DNA of 15,394 bases from Xanthobacteraceae bacterium. Its GTDB lineage: Bacteria > Pseudomonadota > Alphaproteobacteria > Rhizobiales > Xanthobacteraceae. The position numbers and the translations under genes are program-made. Numbering within the stretch: position 1 is the first letter of the stretch; every line of letters begins with the position of its first letter. Positions 1 to 6,256 of this stretch are shown here, piece by piece. Below the pieces are notes generated by a model, which was not told the origin of the DNA, did no database searches, and saw nothing but the letters and a program-made list of their open reading frames with translations. Location of the stretch: contig JASHQO010000301.1 of assembly GCA_030039105.1 (NCBI GenBank), forward strand, positions 1 to 15,394, in the 5' to 3' direction.

Positions 1-1439
1 GCGACAATGTCACCGACGCCGAGCTGGCGCTGGACAAGGACGGCAATTTCTTGGGCTTCCGTGCCAAGATCATCGCCGCGATCGGCGCCTATCTGCAGGT
101 CGGCATGCCGGCCTTCATCGGCAATCTGGGCACGCTGGCCGGCGTCTATCGCACGCCGGCGTCGCATGTCGACGTCACCGCGGTGTTCACCCATACCCAG
201 CCGGTGCGGCCCTATCGCGGCAACGGCCGGCCGGAAGCCGCCTATATCATCGAGCGCATGGTCGACCTCGCCGCCGACCAGACCGGGATCGATCCGGCGG
301 AATTGCGCCGGCGCAACACCATTCCGTCGAGCGCCATGCCGTACAAGACCAGCGTCACCTTTACCTACGACTGCGGCGAGTTCGAAAAGAACATGGACAT
401 GGCGCTCGACGCCGCCGACAAGCGCGGCTTCGAGAAACGCCGCGCCGAGTCGGCCAAGTACGGCAAGCTGCGCGGCCTCGGCTTCTCCAACACCATCGAG
501 CGCTCGGCGGCGGCCGGCCTCGAAGGCGCCGAGATCAGGTTCGACCGCACCGGCTCGGCGTCGATCTTTTCCGGCAGCATCAACCAGGGCCAGGGCCACG
601 AGACCGCGTTCAAGCAGATCGTCTGCGACCGCCTCGGCCTCAACCCGAAGGAGGTCACCTACATCCAGGGCGACACCGACCAGGTGTTCTTCGCCGAGGG
701 CACCGGCGGCTCGCGCTCGGCGGCGTTCTCAGGCTCCGCTTTCACCATGGCGGCGGAGAAAGTCGAAGCCAAGGGCAAGGCGATTGCCGCGCACATGCTC
801 AAGGTCGACGTGGCCGACGTCAAATTCTCCGAAGGCATTTTTTCCAGCCAGAAGACCAACCAGACGCTCACCATCAAGGACGTCGCCAAGGCGTCGCTCG
901 ATCCGAAGAACCTGCCGGCCGGTTTCGAGCCGGGCCTGATCGAGAAGGCGATCTACACCGGCAAGGTGGCGAGCTATCCGAATGGGGTGCACGTCTGCGA
1001 GCTGGAGATCGACGAGACCACCGGCGTGGTCGAAATCTTGCACTACAACGTGGTCGACGACGTCGGCACCGTGATCAATCCGCTATTGCTCCACGGCCAG
1101 GTCGACGGCGGCATCGCCATGGGCGTCGGCCAGATCCTGATGGAAGACATCAAGTTCGACGAGCAGGGCCAAATCCTCACCGGCTCGTTCATGGATTACG
1201 CCATGCCGCGGGCGTCGGACCTCACCGCCTTCCACGTCGACTCCAATCCGGTGCCGACCAAGACCAATCCGCTCGGCGTCAAAGGCGCCGGCGAAGCCGG
1301 CTGCGTCGGCGCCATGCCGGCGGTCGCCAACGCTTTGGTCGACGCGCTCTCGGTGCTCGGCATCAAGCACGTCGAGATGCCAGCGACGCCGGAGGTGCTG
1401 TGGCGGGCGATCCAAGGGGCACGGGCGAAAACGCCCTAA
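1..1439 (+). CDS. Xanthine dehydrogenase-family molybdopterin-binding large subunit (5' partial)
   Basis: Large, molybdenum-cofactor-binding subunit of a molybdenum hydroxylase, a family that hydroxylates aldehydes, purines or N-heterocycles with water as oxygen donor. The window edge cuts the gene: the first complete codon is at base 3 and the frame is open to the edge, leaving 478 residues, about 60% of the usual ~770-790. Visible motifs are PYRGNGRPEA (about residues 70-79), the loop aligning with the CoxL active-site loop; a glycine-rich QGQGHET cofactor segment; VDGGIAMGVGQ; and KGAGEAGC near the C-terminus, whose Glu (codon 1293-1295) is the conserved base. The loop has no Cys, so this is not a form I (Cu-Mo) CO dehydrogenase; it resembles the form II-like AYRGAGR group but with Pro and Asn changes. 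The small FeS and FAD subunits, if present, lie outside the window. Family is certain, substrate unknown. Confidence 0.93.
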   Translation, partial: DNVTDAELALDKDGNFLGFRAKIIAAIGAYLQVGMPAFIGNLGTLAGVYRTPASHVDVTAVFTHTQPVRPYRGNGRPEAAYIIERMVDLAADQTGIDPAELRRRNTIPSSAMPYKTSVTFTYDCGEFEKNMDMALDAADKRGFEKRRAESAKYGKLRGLGFSNTIERSAAAGLEGAEIRFDRTGSASIFSGSINQGQGHETAFKQIVCDRLGLNPKEVTYIQGDTDQVFFAEGTGGSRSAAFSGSAFTMAAEKVEAKGKAIAAHMLKVDVADVKFSEGIFSSQKTNQTLTIKDVAKASLDPKNLPAGFEPGLIEKAIYTGKVASYPNGVHVCELEIDETTGVVEILHYNVVDDVGTVINPLLLHGQVDGGIAMGVGQILMEDIKFDEQGQILTGSFMDYAMPRASDLTAFHVDSNPVPTKTNPLGVKGAGEAGCVGAMPAVANALVDALSVLGIKHVEMPATPEVLWRAIQGARAKTP

Positions 1440-1570
1440 AAAACCTGGCTTAGTTACAATCTCCTTTCTCGTGATCGGCGGGCTTGAGAACAAACAGTGG
1501 TTCAGGCCATCGGCATCGGTGAACTGTTGATGTTGTTGCACGCACAATCGAACCGCGGATCGCTCTTCGC

Positions 1571-1963
1571 TTATTCGGGCACCACCGCCACGCATTGAAT
1601 CTCGATCATCATCGCCGGCTGGGCGAAGCCGGCGACGGTGATGGCGGCGCTGGCGGGAAAATCCTTGCCGAAGATTTCGCTGCGCAGCTCGGTCATGCGC
1701 GTGGTGTGGCGCGCGTCGATCAGGAACACCGTCATGGTGACGAGGTCGGACAGCTTGGCGCCGGCCTCGGCGAGCGTCTTCTCGATGTTGCGGAAGGTCT
1801 GCCGGCATTGCGCGTCGAAGTCGCCGGCGAGCGACTTGCCGCCGTCGTCCACGGCGCCGGGATGGCCGGCGATCCAGAGGATTTTGCCGGTCCCTTCGGT
1901 GACGACCACCGGCGAATAGGCGCGATGGGCCGTGCGCGCGGCGCCGACGAATGACTTCTTCAT
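1571..1963 (-). CDS. RidA/YjgF-like protein lacking the canonical Arg
   Basis: A 130-residue protein of the RidA (YjgF/YER057c/UK114) superfamily, small trimeric proteins that typically hydrolyse reactive enamines/imines; relatives include 2-aminomuconate deaminase. The start at 1963 is chosen because GGGGAG (1970-1975) sits six bases upstream. The frame stays open to 2056, but that extension is coded by a palindromic repeat. Family features: KILWIAGHPGAVDDGG, QCRQTFRNIEKTLAEAG (residues 53-69), a VTMTVFLID strand and the C-terminal IEIQCVAVVP strand with Glu120. The Arg at position 105 of archetypal RidA proteins is Ser here (PASAAI, Ser105), so ordinary imine deaminase activity is doubtful. 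It lies downstream of the ABM gene on the same strand with a 102-base spacer, and converges on the molybdenum hydroxylase gene. Family is secure; function is not. Confidence 0.9.
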   Translation of the reverse strand: MKKSFVGAARTAHRAYSPVVVTEGTGKILWIAGHPGAVDDGGKSLAGDFDAQCRQTFRNIEKTLAEAGAKLSDLVTMTVFLIDARHTTRMTELRSEIFGKDFPASAAITVAGFAQPAMMIEIQCVAVVPE

Positions 1964-1969
1964 GGTTTG

Positions 1970-1975
1970 CTCCCC
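1970..1975 (-). promoter_or_regulatory. Shine-Dalgarno deciding the RidA-like start
   Basis: On the minus strand GGGGAG lies six bases before the ATG at 1963. It favours that start over the open frame upstream to 2056, whose translation comes from a repeat element. Confidence 0.75.
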
Positions 1976-1978
1976 GTC

Positions 1979-2062
1979 CGTCATGCCCGCGCTCGTCGCG
2001 GGCATCCACGACTTTATGACGGTCTGGGATAGCACAGTCGTGGATGGCCGGGACAACCCGCG
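1979..2062. repeat. Facing pair of rhizobial-type palindromic elements
   Basis: The first copy, 1979-2010, contains a perfect hairpin: atgcccgcg (1983-1991), loop ctcgt, cgcgggcat (1997-2005). The second copy, 2039-2062, begins cgtggatg and carries gggacaacccg, so it reads in the opposite direction. Between them catccacgac (2003-2012) and gtcgtggatg (2037-2046) are exact reverse complements, so the pair can fold into one larger stem with a 24-base loop. From memory the core matches the dispersed palindromic element common in Bradyrhizobium and relatives. It sits between the RidA-like and ABM genes, where it could terminate, stabilise or process transcript. Identity as that family needs a genome-wide comparison. 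Confidence 0.75.
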
Positions 2063-2065
2063 AGC

Positions 2066-2377
2066 TCAGAGCGGCGCGTATTGGGCGCGCTCGCGCTTGA
2101 CCAGCTTGGGCAGCGCCTCGCCGGCGATGAGCGCCTTGAAGTGCGGCGTCTGCTGATGCGACGCGAACGCGTCTTCGTTCGCGAAGACCTCGTAGAAGAA
2201 GAATTCGGACGGTTCCGACTTCGACTGGTGGATCATGAAGGCGCGAACGCCTGGCTCTTGCTGCGCTTGTGGCATGAAGCGCCGCAGGATCGCGGCCACC
2301 GCCTCGATTTCGTCCGGCTTGGCTTTCCAGAACGCTGTCACCACCAGGCCGTTTCGCAGTCCCGTATAGTCGAGCAT
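2066..2377 (-). CDS. Antibiotic biosynthesis monooxygenase (ABM)-domain protein
   Basis: A 103-residue single-domain protein of the ABM (dimeric alpha/beta barrel, ferredoxin-like) family. It shows the usual layout: a first strand GLVVTAFWKAKPDE, a helix with RRFMPQAQQEPG, a strand ending EFFFYEVFANEDAF (about residues 58-71) and the HQQTPHFKAL helix start (about 74-83). Members act as cofactor-independent quinol monooxygenases, as haem-degrading enzymes or simply as small-molecule-binding dimers; the sequence alone does not decide. The start is well supported by AAAGGAG eight bases before the ATG. It is divergent from the CoA-transferase gene across a 162-base spacer and is the first gene of the minus-strand pair with the RidA-like gene. 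No signal peptide or membrane segment is visible, so it is probably cytosolic. Confidence 0.9.
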   Translation of the reverse strand: MLDYTGLRNGLVVTAFWKAKPDEIEAVAAILRRFMPQAQQEPGVRAFMIHQSKSEPSEFFFYEVFANEDAFASHQQTPHFKALIAGEALPKLVKRERAQYAPL

Positions 2378-2539
2378 GGGTACAACTCCTTTGCGCGTGC
2401 TGTCGATGCAACACGGCGTAACCGCTTTGGCTCCGCGCCGTCACGGCAAACCGCTTCGGAACAGGCCGAACCATCGGGTGGAGACCGCCCGCAGGTTTCC
2501 GCGGGACAAGCCCCGCCCGGGACGGCTAAAACGGTGGCG
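2378..2539. promoter_or_regulatory. Divergent intergenic region, ABM gene / CoA-transferase gene
   Basis: This 162-base spacer must hold the promoter of the minus-strand ABM gene and probably that of the plus-strand CoA-transferase gene. The ABM side has a clear AAAGGAG ribosome site. The CoA-transferase side has only weak purine content before its ATG. No convincing -35/-10 pair was found by eye, and a diverged palindromic element occupies its right part. Confidence 0.4.
2499..2524. repeat. Possible diverged palindromic repeat copy
   Basis: The segment reads ccgcgggacaag followed by ccccgcccgggacgg. It resembles the cgggacaagcccggg core of the rhizobial palindromic element paired at 1979-2062, but lacks the flanking cgtcat and catccacg ends. 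It ends 15 bases before the CoA-transferase ATG. It could be a decayed copy or coincidence in GC-rich DNA. Confidence 0.35.
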
Positions 2540-3766
2540 ATGACCGATGCCCCTTCCCCAGACGCGCTGCCGCTCGCCGGCGTGCGCGTGCTCGAATTCT
2601 GCCACGCCATCATGGGGCCGACCGCCGGGTTGATCCTCGCCGACCTCGGCGCCGACGTCATCAAGGTCGAGCCCGCGGACGGCGATTCGACGCGCCGCCT
2701 GGTCGGCTTTGCCGCCGGCTTCTTTCCCGCCTTCAACCGCAACAAGCGCAGCCTTGCCATCGACCTCAAATCCAAGGAGGGCCTCGCGCTGCTGCATCGC
2801 CTCGCGGCGACCGCGGACGCGGTGATCGAAAATTACGCGCCCGGCACCATGGACCGCCTGCATTGCGGCTACGACGATCTGTCGAGGATCAATCCGCGGA
2901 TCATCTATTGCGCGCTGAAGGGTTTTTTGAGCGGACCGTACGAGCACCGGCCGGCGCTCGACGAGGTGGTGCAGTACATGGCCGGGCTCGCCTACATGAC
3001 CGGGCCGCCCGGCCAGCCGCTGCGCGCCGGCTCGTCGGTGGTCGACATCATGGGCGGCATGTTCGCGGTGATCGGCATCCAGGCGGCGCTGCGCGAGCGC
3101 GAGCACACCGGCCGCGGCCAAATGATCAAATCGGCGCTGTTCGAATGCACCGCGTTCTTGATGGCGCAGCACATGGCCGGGCAGACGGCGACCGGGCGGG
3201 CGCCGCCGCCGATGCCGGCGCGCGAAGGCGCCTGGGCGATCTACGATCCGTTCACGACCAAGGACGGCGAGCAGATTTTCGTTGGGCTGACCAGCGACCG
3301 GCAGTGGCGGCGCTTTTGCGAGCATTTCGAGCGGGCGGAGCTTTTGCGCAACCCGGCCTACAAGACCAACGAGGATCGCGTCCGCGCCCGCCCGGTGCTG
3401 CGGCCGCTGGTCGGCGAGATCGTCGCCCGCCACACGCTCGCCGAGCTGACCGAGCTGTTCGATCGCATCGACATTCCGTTCGCCCCGGTTGCCAAGCCCG
3501 GCGATCTGTTCGATGACCCGCAGCTCAATGCCGGCGGCCGCATGCTCGACGTCGCATTGCCCGACGGCAAGCGGACAAGACTGCCGCGCCTTCCGGTCGA
3601 GATCGGCGCCCACGATATCAAGCTGCGCCGCCAGGCGCCGGCGATCGGCGAGCATACCGCCGAGATTCTGGCCGAGCTCGGCCTGACACAGGCCGAGATC
3701 GAAACGCTGAACAACCATCATATCGTCGCCGCCACGGCGGCGCGCCACGTTGGAGTCAAGGAATGA
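2540..3766 (+). CDS. Family III CoA-transferase (CaiB/BaiF/Frc type)
   Basis: A 408-residue family III CoA-transferase, normal length for the CaiB/formyl-CoA transferase group. These enzymes move CoA between carboxylic acids through an aspartyl anhydride intermediate. The N-terminus has the typical PLAGVRVLEFCHAIMGPTAG, LADLGADVIKVEPADGD and FNRNKRSLAIDLKSKEG segments (about residues 11-81). The nucleophile is visible as Asp169 in VVDIMGGM, the same number as in Oxalobacter Frc. The C-terminal part keeps RFCEHFER and the FAPVAKPGDLFDDPQ segment. The ATG at 2540 starts just before the conserved N-terminus; an in-frame GTG at 2534 is possible, and neither has a strong ribosome site. The frame is open far upstream, but that translation has no family similarity. 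The stop overlaps the next ATG by four bases (ATGA), so the pair is translationally coupled. Acid specificity cannot be read; family confident. Confidence 0.95.
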   Translation: MTDAPSPDALPLAGVRVLEFCHAIMGPTAGLILADLGADVIKVEPADGDSTRRLVGFAAGFFPAFNRNKRSLAIDLKSKEGLALLHRLAATADAVIENYAPGTMDRLHCGYDDLSRINPRIIYCALKGFLSGPYEHRPALDEVVQYMAGLAYMTGPPGQPLRAGSSVVDIMGGMFAVIGIQAALREREHTGRGQMIKSALFECTAFLMAQHMAGQTATGRAPPPMPAREGAWAIYDPFTTKDGEQIFVGLTSDRQWRRFCEHFERAELLRNPAYKTNEDRVRARPVLRPLVGEIVARHTLAELTELFDRIDIPFAPVAKPGDLFDDPQLNAGGRMLDVALPDGKRTRLPRLPVEIGAHDIKLRRQAPAIGEHTAEILAELGLTQAEIETLNNHHIVAATAARHVGVKE

Positions 3767-4710
3767 GCGACCTGCCGAAACGCATCCACATTTCCGAGGA
3801 AGGCCCGCGCGAGGGCTTTCAGTTCGAGAAGGGCGCAATTGCGACGGCGCGCAAGGTCGCGCTGATCGACGCGCTGTCCCACACCGGCATCGACCAGATC
3901 CAGATCGTGTCGTTCGTCAATCCGAAGGCGGTGCCGGGCATGGCCGACGCCGAAGACGTGGTGCACGGCATCACGCCCAATACCGAGGTCGCCTACACCG
4001 CGCTGTGGCTCAACGACAAAGGCTTCGAGCGGGCGCTGCGCGAGAAGCGGCTGACGCTCAAGGGCACGATCCAGCTCGCCGCATCGGAAAAATTCCTGAT
4101 GCGCAACCAGAACCGCAACCTTGCGCAGCAACTCGCCGGCCAGCATGCGATCGTCGACATGTACAAGGCGGCCGGCGTGCCGGTGGAGCGCGGCAGCATC
4201 ATGGCGGCGTTCGGCTGCAATTTCGAAGGCGACGTGCCGGTTGCACGCGTGGTGTCGCTGGTCGGCCAGATCCTCGACGTCGCCAAGGAGCATGGCGTCA
4301 AGCTGACCTACATCACGCTCGCCGACACCATGGCCTGGGCGACGCCGCTCGCCATCAAGCGCGTCGTCGGCGCGCTGCGCCAGCGCTGGCCCGATGTCGA
4401 CTTCGCGTTACACCTGCACGACACCCGCGGCATGGCAATCGCCAATGCCTATGCGGGCCTGGAAATGGGTGTGACGCGCTTCGATTCCTCGGTCGCCGGC
4501 CTCGGCGGCTGTCCGTTCGCCGGCCACAAGGGCGCCGCCGGCAACGTCTGCACCGAGGACCTGGTGTTCATGTGCAACGAGATCGGCATCGAGACCGGCA
4601 TCGATCTCGATGCGCTGATCGAATGCGCCAAGCTCGCCGAAGACGTCGTCGGCCATCCGCTGCCCGGCTCGGTGATGAAGGGCGGCGGCTTGCAGCAGTA
4701 TCGGCAATAA
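3763..4710 (+). CDS. HMG-CoA lyase-like DRE-TIM metallolyase
   Basis: A 315-residue (beta/alpha)8 metallolyase of the hydroxymethylglutaryl-CoA lyase family, which splits 3-hydroxy-3-methyl-acyl-CoAs into acetyl-CoA and a keto product. Visible features: GPREGFQ (14-20), SFVNPKAVPGMAD (50-62), AFGCNFEGD, ITLADT with Asp188, ALHLHD with metal ligands His217 and His219, the signature SVAGLGGCPFAG with catalytic Cys250, and GNVCTEDL with Asn261. Compared with the human enzyme from memory, metal ligand Asp42 corresponds to Glu17, Glu72 to Gln47, and the substrate loops differ (GVGTP becomes AWATP). It is therefore a divergent lyase and may not use HMG-CoA; citramalyl-CoA-type or other 3-hydroxyacyl-CoAs are alternatives. 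It overlaps the CoA-transferase by four bases, suggesting activation followed by cleavage. It converges on the thioesterase with 26 bases between. Confidence 0.94.
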   Translation: MSDLPKRIHISEEGPREGFQFEKGAIATARKVALIDALSHTGIDQIQIVSFVNPKAVPGMADAEDVVHGITPNTEVAYTALWLNDKGFERALREKRLTLKGTIQLAASEKFLMRNQNRNLAQQLAGQHAIVDMYKAAGVPVERGSIMAAFGCNFEGDVPVARVVSLVGQILDVAKEHGVKLTYITLADTMAWATPLAIKRVVGALRQRWPDVDFALHLHDTRGMAIANAYAGLEMGVTRFDSSVAGLGGCPFAGHKGAAGNVCTEDLVFMCNEIGIETGIDLDALIECAKLAEDVVGHPLPGSVMKGGGLQQYRQ

Positions 4711-4736
4711 AGCCCTCGCCCTTGTGGACCGGGAAA

Positions 4737-5171
4737 TCATTCCTCCAAAACCTTCCAAATGCCGTTGGCCGACACCACGACGCGGCCTTCGACATACATC
4801 TTCACCGCCATGAAGATGACCGAGCGGGTCGCGCGCACGACTTCGGCCCGGGCTTCGACGAACTGGCCGAGCTTCACCGCGCCGATGAACTGGGTATTGA
4901 GCTCGATGGTGGCGTGGCGTTTGACCTTGGTGGCCGCCCGCGCCGTCATCGCCATCGACTGATCGGCGAACGTCATCAGCATGCCGCCGTGCAGATTGCC
5001 CGAGCGGTTGAGATGTTTCGGCCCGACCACGAATCCCCAGCGCAGCTCGGGCGTCTCGCGCTTCCAGATCGGCCCGACCAGATCGCCGAACGGCGTGTTG
5101 CTAACGATGTCCCAGCCGTGGGCGGCCGGGTCGAAGCTTTTGGCGGCGTCGGCCGCGGGCTTGTCGTTCAT
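4737..5171 (-). CDS. PaaI-like hotdog-fold acyl-CoA thioesterase
   Basis: A 144-residue single hotdog-domain protein of the PaaI/4HBT thioesterase group, which hydrolyses acyl- or aryl-CoA esters. The central-helix motif is clear: NRSGNLHGGMLMTFADQSMA (residues 55-74), with His61-Gly-Gly and the putative catalytic Asp70. It is followed by the IELNTQFIGAV strand (89-99) and the VFFMA-like SVIFMAVKMYVEG region. No signal peptide is seen. The start codon lies inside the amidohydrolase stop (ATGA, 5168-5171), and AAGGTG five bases upstream supports it. Coupling to the amidohydrolase and convergence with the HMGL-like gene place it in the acyl-CoA cluster, where release of free CoA or removal of a dead-end thioester is a reasonable role. 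Substrate unknown. Confidence 0.93.
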   Translation of the reverse strand: MNDKPAADAAKSFDPAAHGWDIVSNTPFGDLVGPIWKRETPELRWGFVVGPKHLNRSGNLHGGMLMTFADQSMAMTARAATKVKRHATIELNTQFIGAVKLGQFVEARAEVVRATRSVIFMAVKMYVEGRVVVSANGIWKVLEE

Positions 5172-6205
5172 GCGCGCACCTTGGCGGCGGGCGCGCGTTT
5201 GGCGAGACGCGCATCAAGGTCGGGGATGAGCTTTTCGGCATTGACGCCGGCGGCGAGCGCGCGGCCGTTGCCGCCGAGCCCGCGCACCGCCTCGACATAG
5301 GCCGCCACTTCGCTCGCCTCGCGCACCGCTTGCGGATAATCGGTGGCGAACACGAGCTGCGAGAATGCCAACTCGTCGAGGCCGAAGCGCACCCAGTCGG
5401 CACCCCATTCGGCGGCGTGATCGGGCCCGGCCCAGCCGGCGATGTCGTAATACAGGCGATGATCGAGATAATAGTCGAACCGCCGTGGCGGCCGGCGGCC
5501 GTGGCGGGCGAGCTTTGCCGTGCCCCATTTGTCGCGCTGCTGAAAGCCGCGGACGCGGCCGAGATAGCGGCCGATGCCGCCGGAGAAGTGCGAGAACTGG
5601 ATTTTCAACGTCGGCAATTCATCGAGCAGCCCGGAATTGATGATGCGCACCGTCGCCGTCATCAACGAAAATTCCCAGCCGAGCATGCGGCCGAGATCGT
5701 CGGCGCCCATGTGGCCCCAGCGGATGACGCGCGGCAGCGGATGAATGAAGACGTAGAGGCCGAGATCGGCGCAGGCTCTCCAGAACGGCCGCAGCGCTTC
5801 GGCGTCGAGCGGCTGGTCCTGCAGCTCGGAAGCAATGACGACGCCGGGAAAGCCGAGCTCGACGGCGCACCGTTTCAATTCCGCCGCAGCCTCGGCGGGC
5901 TTGAGCGCCGGCACGTGGGCGAGGCCGATGAAGCGGCCGGGATGCGCCTGCTCGGCTTCGCGCATGCGGTCGTTGATCTCGTGGCAGGTCGCGAGGTCGG
6001 GCTGATCGAAGCCGGCGCCGCAACTCAGCACCGCGGCGTCGATGCCGGCCGCGTCCATCACGCGCAGATGCGAATTGAGATCGGCGAGCAGCGGATTGAG
6101 CAGATAATTCGGATTGCCGTCCTGGTCGACCTGGACCGAGACGGCATCGGCATTGCCCTTGAGCAGCTCTGGCGGGGTGTAATGTTGCTGGAAGTCGACG
6201 AGCAT
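5168..6205 (-). CDS. Amidohydrolase family 2 protein (ACMSD-like)
   Basis: A 345-residue TIM-barrel protein of the amidohydrolase-2 family, related to aminocarboxymuconate-semialdehyde decarboxylase and other metal-dependent decarboxylases/hydrolases of ring-cleavage intermediates. Recognisable pieces: DFQQHYTPPEL (4-14), RVMDAAGIDAAVLSCG (48-63), FIHPLPR with His155, QFSHFSGGIGRYLGR with His206 (203-217), and FATDYPQAV with Asp289. The N-terminal metal motif normally reads His-x-His; here it is Gln6-Gln7-His8, so the first ligand is changed. The C-terminal Ala/Lys/Arg-rich tail is low in information. There is no good Shine-Dalgarno before the ATG; instead an inverted repeat lies 12 bases upstream. 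The stop overlaps the thioesterase start by four bases. Decarboxylation or hydrolysis of an unsaturated keto acid is the likely chemistry, but this is inference. Confidence 0.92.
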   Translation of the reverse strand: MLVDFQQHYTPPELLKGNADAVSVQVDQDGNPNYLLNPLLADLNSHLRVMDAAGIDAAVLSCGAGFDQPDLATCHEINDRMREAEQAHPGRFIGLAHVPALKPAEAAAELKRCAVELGFPGVVIASELQDQPLDAEALRPFWRACADLGLYVFIHPLPRVIRWGHMGADDLGRMLGWEFSLMTATVRIINSGLLDELPTLKIQFSHFSGGIGRYLGRVRGFQQRDKWGTAKLARHGRRPPRRFDYYLDHRLYYDIAGWAGPDHAAEWGADWVRFGLDELAFSQLVFATDYPQAVREASEVAAYVEAVRGLGGNGRALAAGVNAEKLIPDLDARLAKRAPAAKVRA

Positions 6206-6217
6206 TGCGCGGCTACT

Positions 6218-6253
6218 GTAGCCCGGATTGAGCGAAAGCGAAATCCGGGCTAC
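6218..6253. repeat. Perfect 12-bp inverted repeat between minus-strand genes
   Basis: gtagcccggatt (6218-6229) and aatccgggctac (6242-6253) are exact reverse complements, with a 12-base loop rich in gcgaaagcga. The stem is GC-rich, but no T-run follows on either strand, so it is a poor intrinsic terminator. The text resembles a dispersed repeat that I recall from many proteobacterial genomes. It fills most of the 51-base spacer between the hydro-lyase stop (6257) and the amidohydrolase ATG (6205), where a ribosome site would be expected. Confidence 0.85.
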
Positions 6254-6256
6254 GCA

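Noticed and set aside
7..939. Plus-strand open frame rich in Arg, Ser and Pro
   Set aside because: A shadow in another frame of the molybdenum hydroxylase gene, with no recognisable domain.
1..1439. Form I carbon monoxide dehydrogenase (CoxL)
   Set aside because: The active-site loop lacks the Cys that binds copper (PYRGNGR instead of AYxCSFR).
1440..1570. Possible terminator between convergent genes (gttca...tgaac near 1500-1530)
   Set aside because: Only a 5-bp stem with a long loop and no T-run; nothing else is recognisable in the gap.
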